Part shown: piece by piece, positions 5,299 through 6,840 of the stretch
Layout of the letters: each line of letters begins with the position of its first letter
How positions within the stretch are numbered: the first letter of the stretch is position 1
Assembly: GCA_002408065.1 (NCBI GenBank)
Contig: DHQI01000015.1
Span: forward strand, 52,980-59,819
Source of the DNA: Bacteroidales bacterium UBA5342
GTDB taxonomy: Bacteria > Bacteroidota > Bacteroidia > Bacteroidales > UBA5342
Length of the DNA: 6,840 bases
Direction of reading: 5' to 3'
The notes under the pieces: generated by a model
The model's input: only the letters and a program-made list of their open reading frames with translations
The model's database searches: none
What the model was told of the DNA's origin: nothing
Made by a program: the position numbers and the translations under genes

Positions 5299-5964
5299 AT
5301 GGAAAGAGATTCAATTAATCGATTATTTTCAAAAGACAGGTTGTCCCCATACCTAAATCATCACAATAATAATTTGGACGACGCAATCGCTCATTATAAA
5401 GCAAACATTCAAATTTCAGAAGCTTTCTACCCCTATCTTTCAGTTCTAGAAATAGGATTAAGAAACAGTATAAATAACCAATTAAGCAGACGATTTAAAG
5501 GCGAATATTGGTTTGACAGTTCTGAGTTCATCAAAATTGCATCTCGCTTTCAAATTGACAGAATATCAGAAGCTAAAAGCAGCATCCTAAGAGAGAAAAA
5601 AGAAATTACAGCAGGAAGAGTTGTCTCTGAATTGTCATTTGGTTTTTGGACTTCACTTCTTGATTCAAGATTTGAACGAACTCTATGGAAAAGTATCAGA
5701 CATTCATTTCCTAATTGCCCAAAAGAAGTTCGCAAAAGAAAGACTATGAGTACCAAATTCAATGCAGTAAGAAAACTCCGAAACCGAATATTTCATCACG
5801 AGTCAATCACTTGGAATCTTGATGTATTAAGCAGTTACAAAGAACAAATTACTGAAGGAATAGATTGGTTAGATAAAGATTTGCTAAAATGGAGTCTGGA
5901 TATTTTCAGATACGAAAGAGTGGTAGAAGAAAACAAAGAAAAAATAAGAAACGACAGGCGGTAA
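5299..5964 (+). CDS. Abi_2-family (AbiD/AbiF-like) abortive-infection protein with a HEPN motif
   Basis: This 221-residue protein has the hallmarks of the Abi_2 family in order: FSKDRLSPYL (10-19) near the N terminus, AIAHYKANIQISEAFYPYLSVLEIGLRN (29-56), ELSFGFWTSLL (111-121), and KLRNRIFHHE (159-168). The last contains R161-N-x-x-x-H166, the Rx4-6H signature of HEPN ribonucleases. Members of this family arrest phage infection, probably by RNA cleavage that stops growth of infected cells; the target RNA is not known from this sequence. The length is usual for a single-domain member, and no key motif is missing. The chosen start gives the full N-terminal motif, and its upstream region is AT-rich without a Shine-Dalgarno sequence, as is common in Bacteroidota. 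No antitoxin-like gene lies beside it. Its TAA overlaps the GGTAAC boundary motif of the following palindromic site, so gene and recombination site are fused end to end. Confidence 0.88.
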   Translation: MERDSINRLFSKDRLSPYLNHHNNNLDDAIAHYKANIQISEAFYPYLSVLEIGLRNSINNQLSRRFKGEYWFDSSEFIKIASRFQIDRISEAKSSILREKKEITAGRVVSELSFGFWTSLLDSRFERTLWKSIRHSFPNCPKEVRKRKTMSTKFNAVRKLRNRIFHHESITWNLDVLSSYKEQITEGIDWLDKDLLKWSLDIFRYERVVEENKEKIRNDRR

Positions 5965-6159
5965 CAATCTAGTATATGTAATGTGCCAGTTCAGCTGTCA
6001 CACGAGCTTCGGTGGTTTCTAGCAGCTCCGCCAAATCGTAGATTTGACAAAGCTGAACTAAAAAAGATACTTAGTAAAATCTACGATTTGGCTCTGTGAG
6101 GAATCCGAAGAAAAGTGATTTCTAATGGCACACTACACATCTAGTCACCGTTGTGTGCT
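5957..6159. repeat. Intact palindromic attC-like site B
   Basis: This roughly 200-bp site is built of nested arms. The outer arm 5969-5988 pairs with 6126-6144 (17 of 19 with one bulged T at 5973). CTTCGG (6007-6012) pairs with CCGAAG (6105-6110), and GCCAAATCGTAGATTT (6030-6045) pairs perfectly with 6077-6092. Beyond the outer arm AAC (5963-5965) faces GTT (6150-6152). The site ends with GTTGTGTGC (6150-6158), the opening boundary of the next cassette. The bulged base and nested arms resemble attC sites, which recombine as folded single strands. The GTTGTGT end departs from the GTTRRRY consensus, so it may be a divergent attC type or another recombination system. It is the uninterrupted counterpart of site A. 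Confidence 0.7.
5988..6059. repeat. Alternative stem crossing the main stem of site B
   Basis: AGTTCAGCT (5988-5996) and AGCTGAACT (6051-6059) form a perfect 9-bp inverted repeat. Its right arm lies in the loop of the 16-bp stem 6030-6045/6077-6092 while its left arm lies outside it, so the two stems cross. They could form a pseudoknot or be alternative folds. Confidence 0.6.
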
Positions 6160-6177
6160 ATTTAAAAGAACCGAACT

Positions 6178-6810
6178 ATGAGCATATTTTTTTTGATAAT
6201 AATTGTTGTATTTCTAAGTTATCTTGGTTTGATAATTTGGAGCTTTATTAAAAAAAGGAGATTATTAGGAATTTCATTGATTGTGATTCCAATTATTTTA
6301 TTCGGAATCTTAATTCTGATTTCTAATTGGAACTTTATAGGACTGACAAAAGATATTTATTCAAAAAACTATAAGACTGAAAAAGAGCTTTTTTATTTTG
6401 ATTCTGCAAGAGATTTTCACGGTGACGGTTTTTCAATTAAGGTTGATTCATTGAAAAAAGAAGACAAGGATTATTTTACTCAAATTGATTTTAACGAATT
6501 GAAAAAATTTCCTCTTAGACATTACCATTTAAGTGACAGAAAAATTTGCAAATGGAAAAAAACGCCGATAGAGCTAATGGATTCTTTACAATATAATTTT
6601 GCTTTAAATCCGACATCTGTATGGATTCACATAAACTCTAAGGATTTGGATAAAATTGAGAGTAAGATAGACTTAACAAGAAAACTCTTAAATGAATCTG
6701 GAAGTTATTATGCATATTTCTTTAAAGACCATCCGTACGGTCTTTATGGAATTGATTTATATTTAATTAGTCCAAAGAATGGATTGATAATTGAGATAAA
6801 TAAACAATAA
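6178..6810 (+). CDS. Small two-span membrane protein of unknown function
   Basis: This 210-residue protein has two predicted membrane segments close together (about residues 3-24 and 29-49), joined by a short basic turn KKRR (25-28). By the positive-inside rule the turn is cytoplasmic, which places the N terminus and the large C-terminal domain (about 55-210) outside the cytoplasm. That domain has no cysteine-rich or catalytic motif that I recognise. It contains FHGDGFSIKVDSL (80-92), KFPLRHYHLSD (110-120) and a C-terminal ISPKNGLIIEINK (197-209). No function can be named. The gene is flanked by TTGTGTGCT (6151-6159) and AGCACACAA (6815-6823), so it appears to be a complete single-gene cassette. 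Translation probably starts at the ATG at 6178, because it precedes the first membrane segment directly. Confidence 0.8.
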   Translation: MSIFFLIIIVVFLSYLGLIIWSFIKKRRLLGISLIVIPIILFGILILISNWNFIGLTKDIYSKNYKTEKELFYFDSARDFHGDGFSIKVDSLKKEDKDYFTQIDFNELKKFPLRHYHLSDRKICKWKKTPIELMDSLQYNFALNPTSVWIHINSKDLDKIESKIDLTRKLLNESGSYYAYFFKDHPYGLYGIDLYLISPKNGLIIEINKQ

Positions 6811-6814
6811 AAAC

Positions 6815-6840
6815 AGCACACAATCGAGTAGATGGCCGTG
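6815..6840 (+). repeat. Start of the next attC-like site (cut by the window end)
   Basis: AGCACACAA (6815-6823) is the exact reverse complement of the first bases of this cassette (6151-6159). The following TCGAGTAGATGG resembles the reverse complement of 6136-6149 in site B. The rest of the site lies beyond the window. Confidence 0.6.

Noticed and set aside
5299..5964. Abi gene as the toxin of a two-gene toxin-antitoxin operon
   Set aside because: No small gene lies beside it on either side; only intron, palindrome and a non-coding leader are present.

Overview
The window looks like a stretch of accessory DNA from a member of the Bacteroidota, possibly a Cytophagales or Flavobacteriia species. 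The evidence is AT-rich coding sequence, start regions without Shine-Dalgarno motifs, a short lipoprotein signal ending in LSC, and small hypothetical proteins of a style common in that phylum. The species cannot be told from the sequence. All recognisable genes lie on the + strand.

The layout is an array of single-gene units separated by long imperfect palindromes. Four units are visible: a TIR-domain protein (2063-3256), a predicted lipoprotein (3433-4446), an Abi_2/HEPN-type abortive-infection protein (5299-5964) and a small two-span membrane protein (6178-6810). In two units the first bases after the preceding palindrome are the reverse complement of the bases just after the gene: GTTGGGCAAT/ATTGCCCAAC around the TIR gene and TTGTGTGCT/AGCACACAA around the membrane-protein gene. 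The Abi unit shows a weaker GTTACC/GGTAAC pair. This is the arrangement expected of integron gene cassettes, where the R' half of one attC site and the R'' half of the next come from the same circular cassette. No integrase gene is present in the window, so it may be the interior of a chromosomal integron or an integrase-less attC cluster. The integron interpretation is an inference from symmetry.

Two group II introns sit inside two of these palindromic sites, in the same orientation as the genes. Intron 1 (23-1922, 1900 nt) carries a full-length reverse transcriptase/maturase (562-1836) and standard domains V and VI. Its ends can be placed to the base, because an uninterrupted copy of the same site lies at 6021-6110 and the intron-free version of the first site has exactly the same length (90 nt). 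Intron 2 (4571-5130, 560 nt) has no open reading frame and a weakened domain V, and looks like a relative that would depend on a maturase supplied in trans. Each intron has a candidate EBS1 that matches its own upstream exon; the match is exact in intron 1 and needs G-U pairs in intron 2.

Taken together, the region reads as a cassette bank with likely anti-phage genes (TIR, Abi) beside unknown envelope proteins, whose recombination sites have been used as landing sites by group II introns. The cassette genes probably act independently, since they are separated by 170-850 nt and do not form a tight operon.
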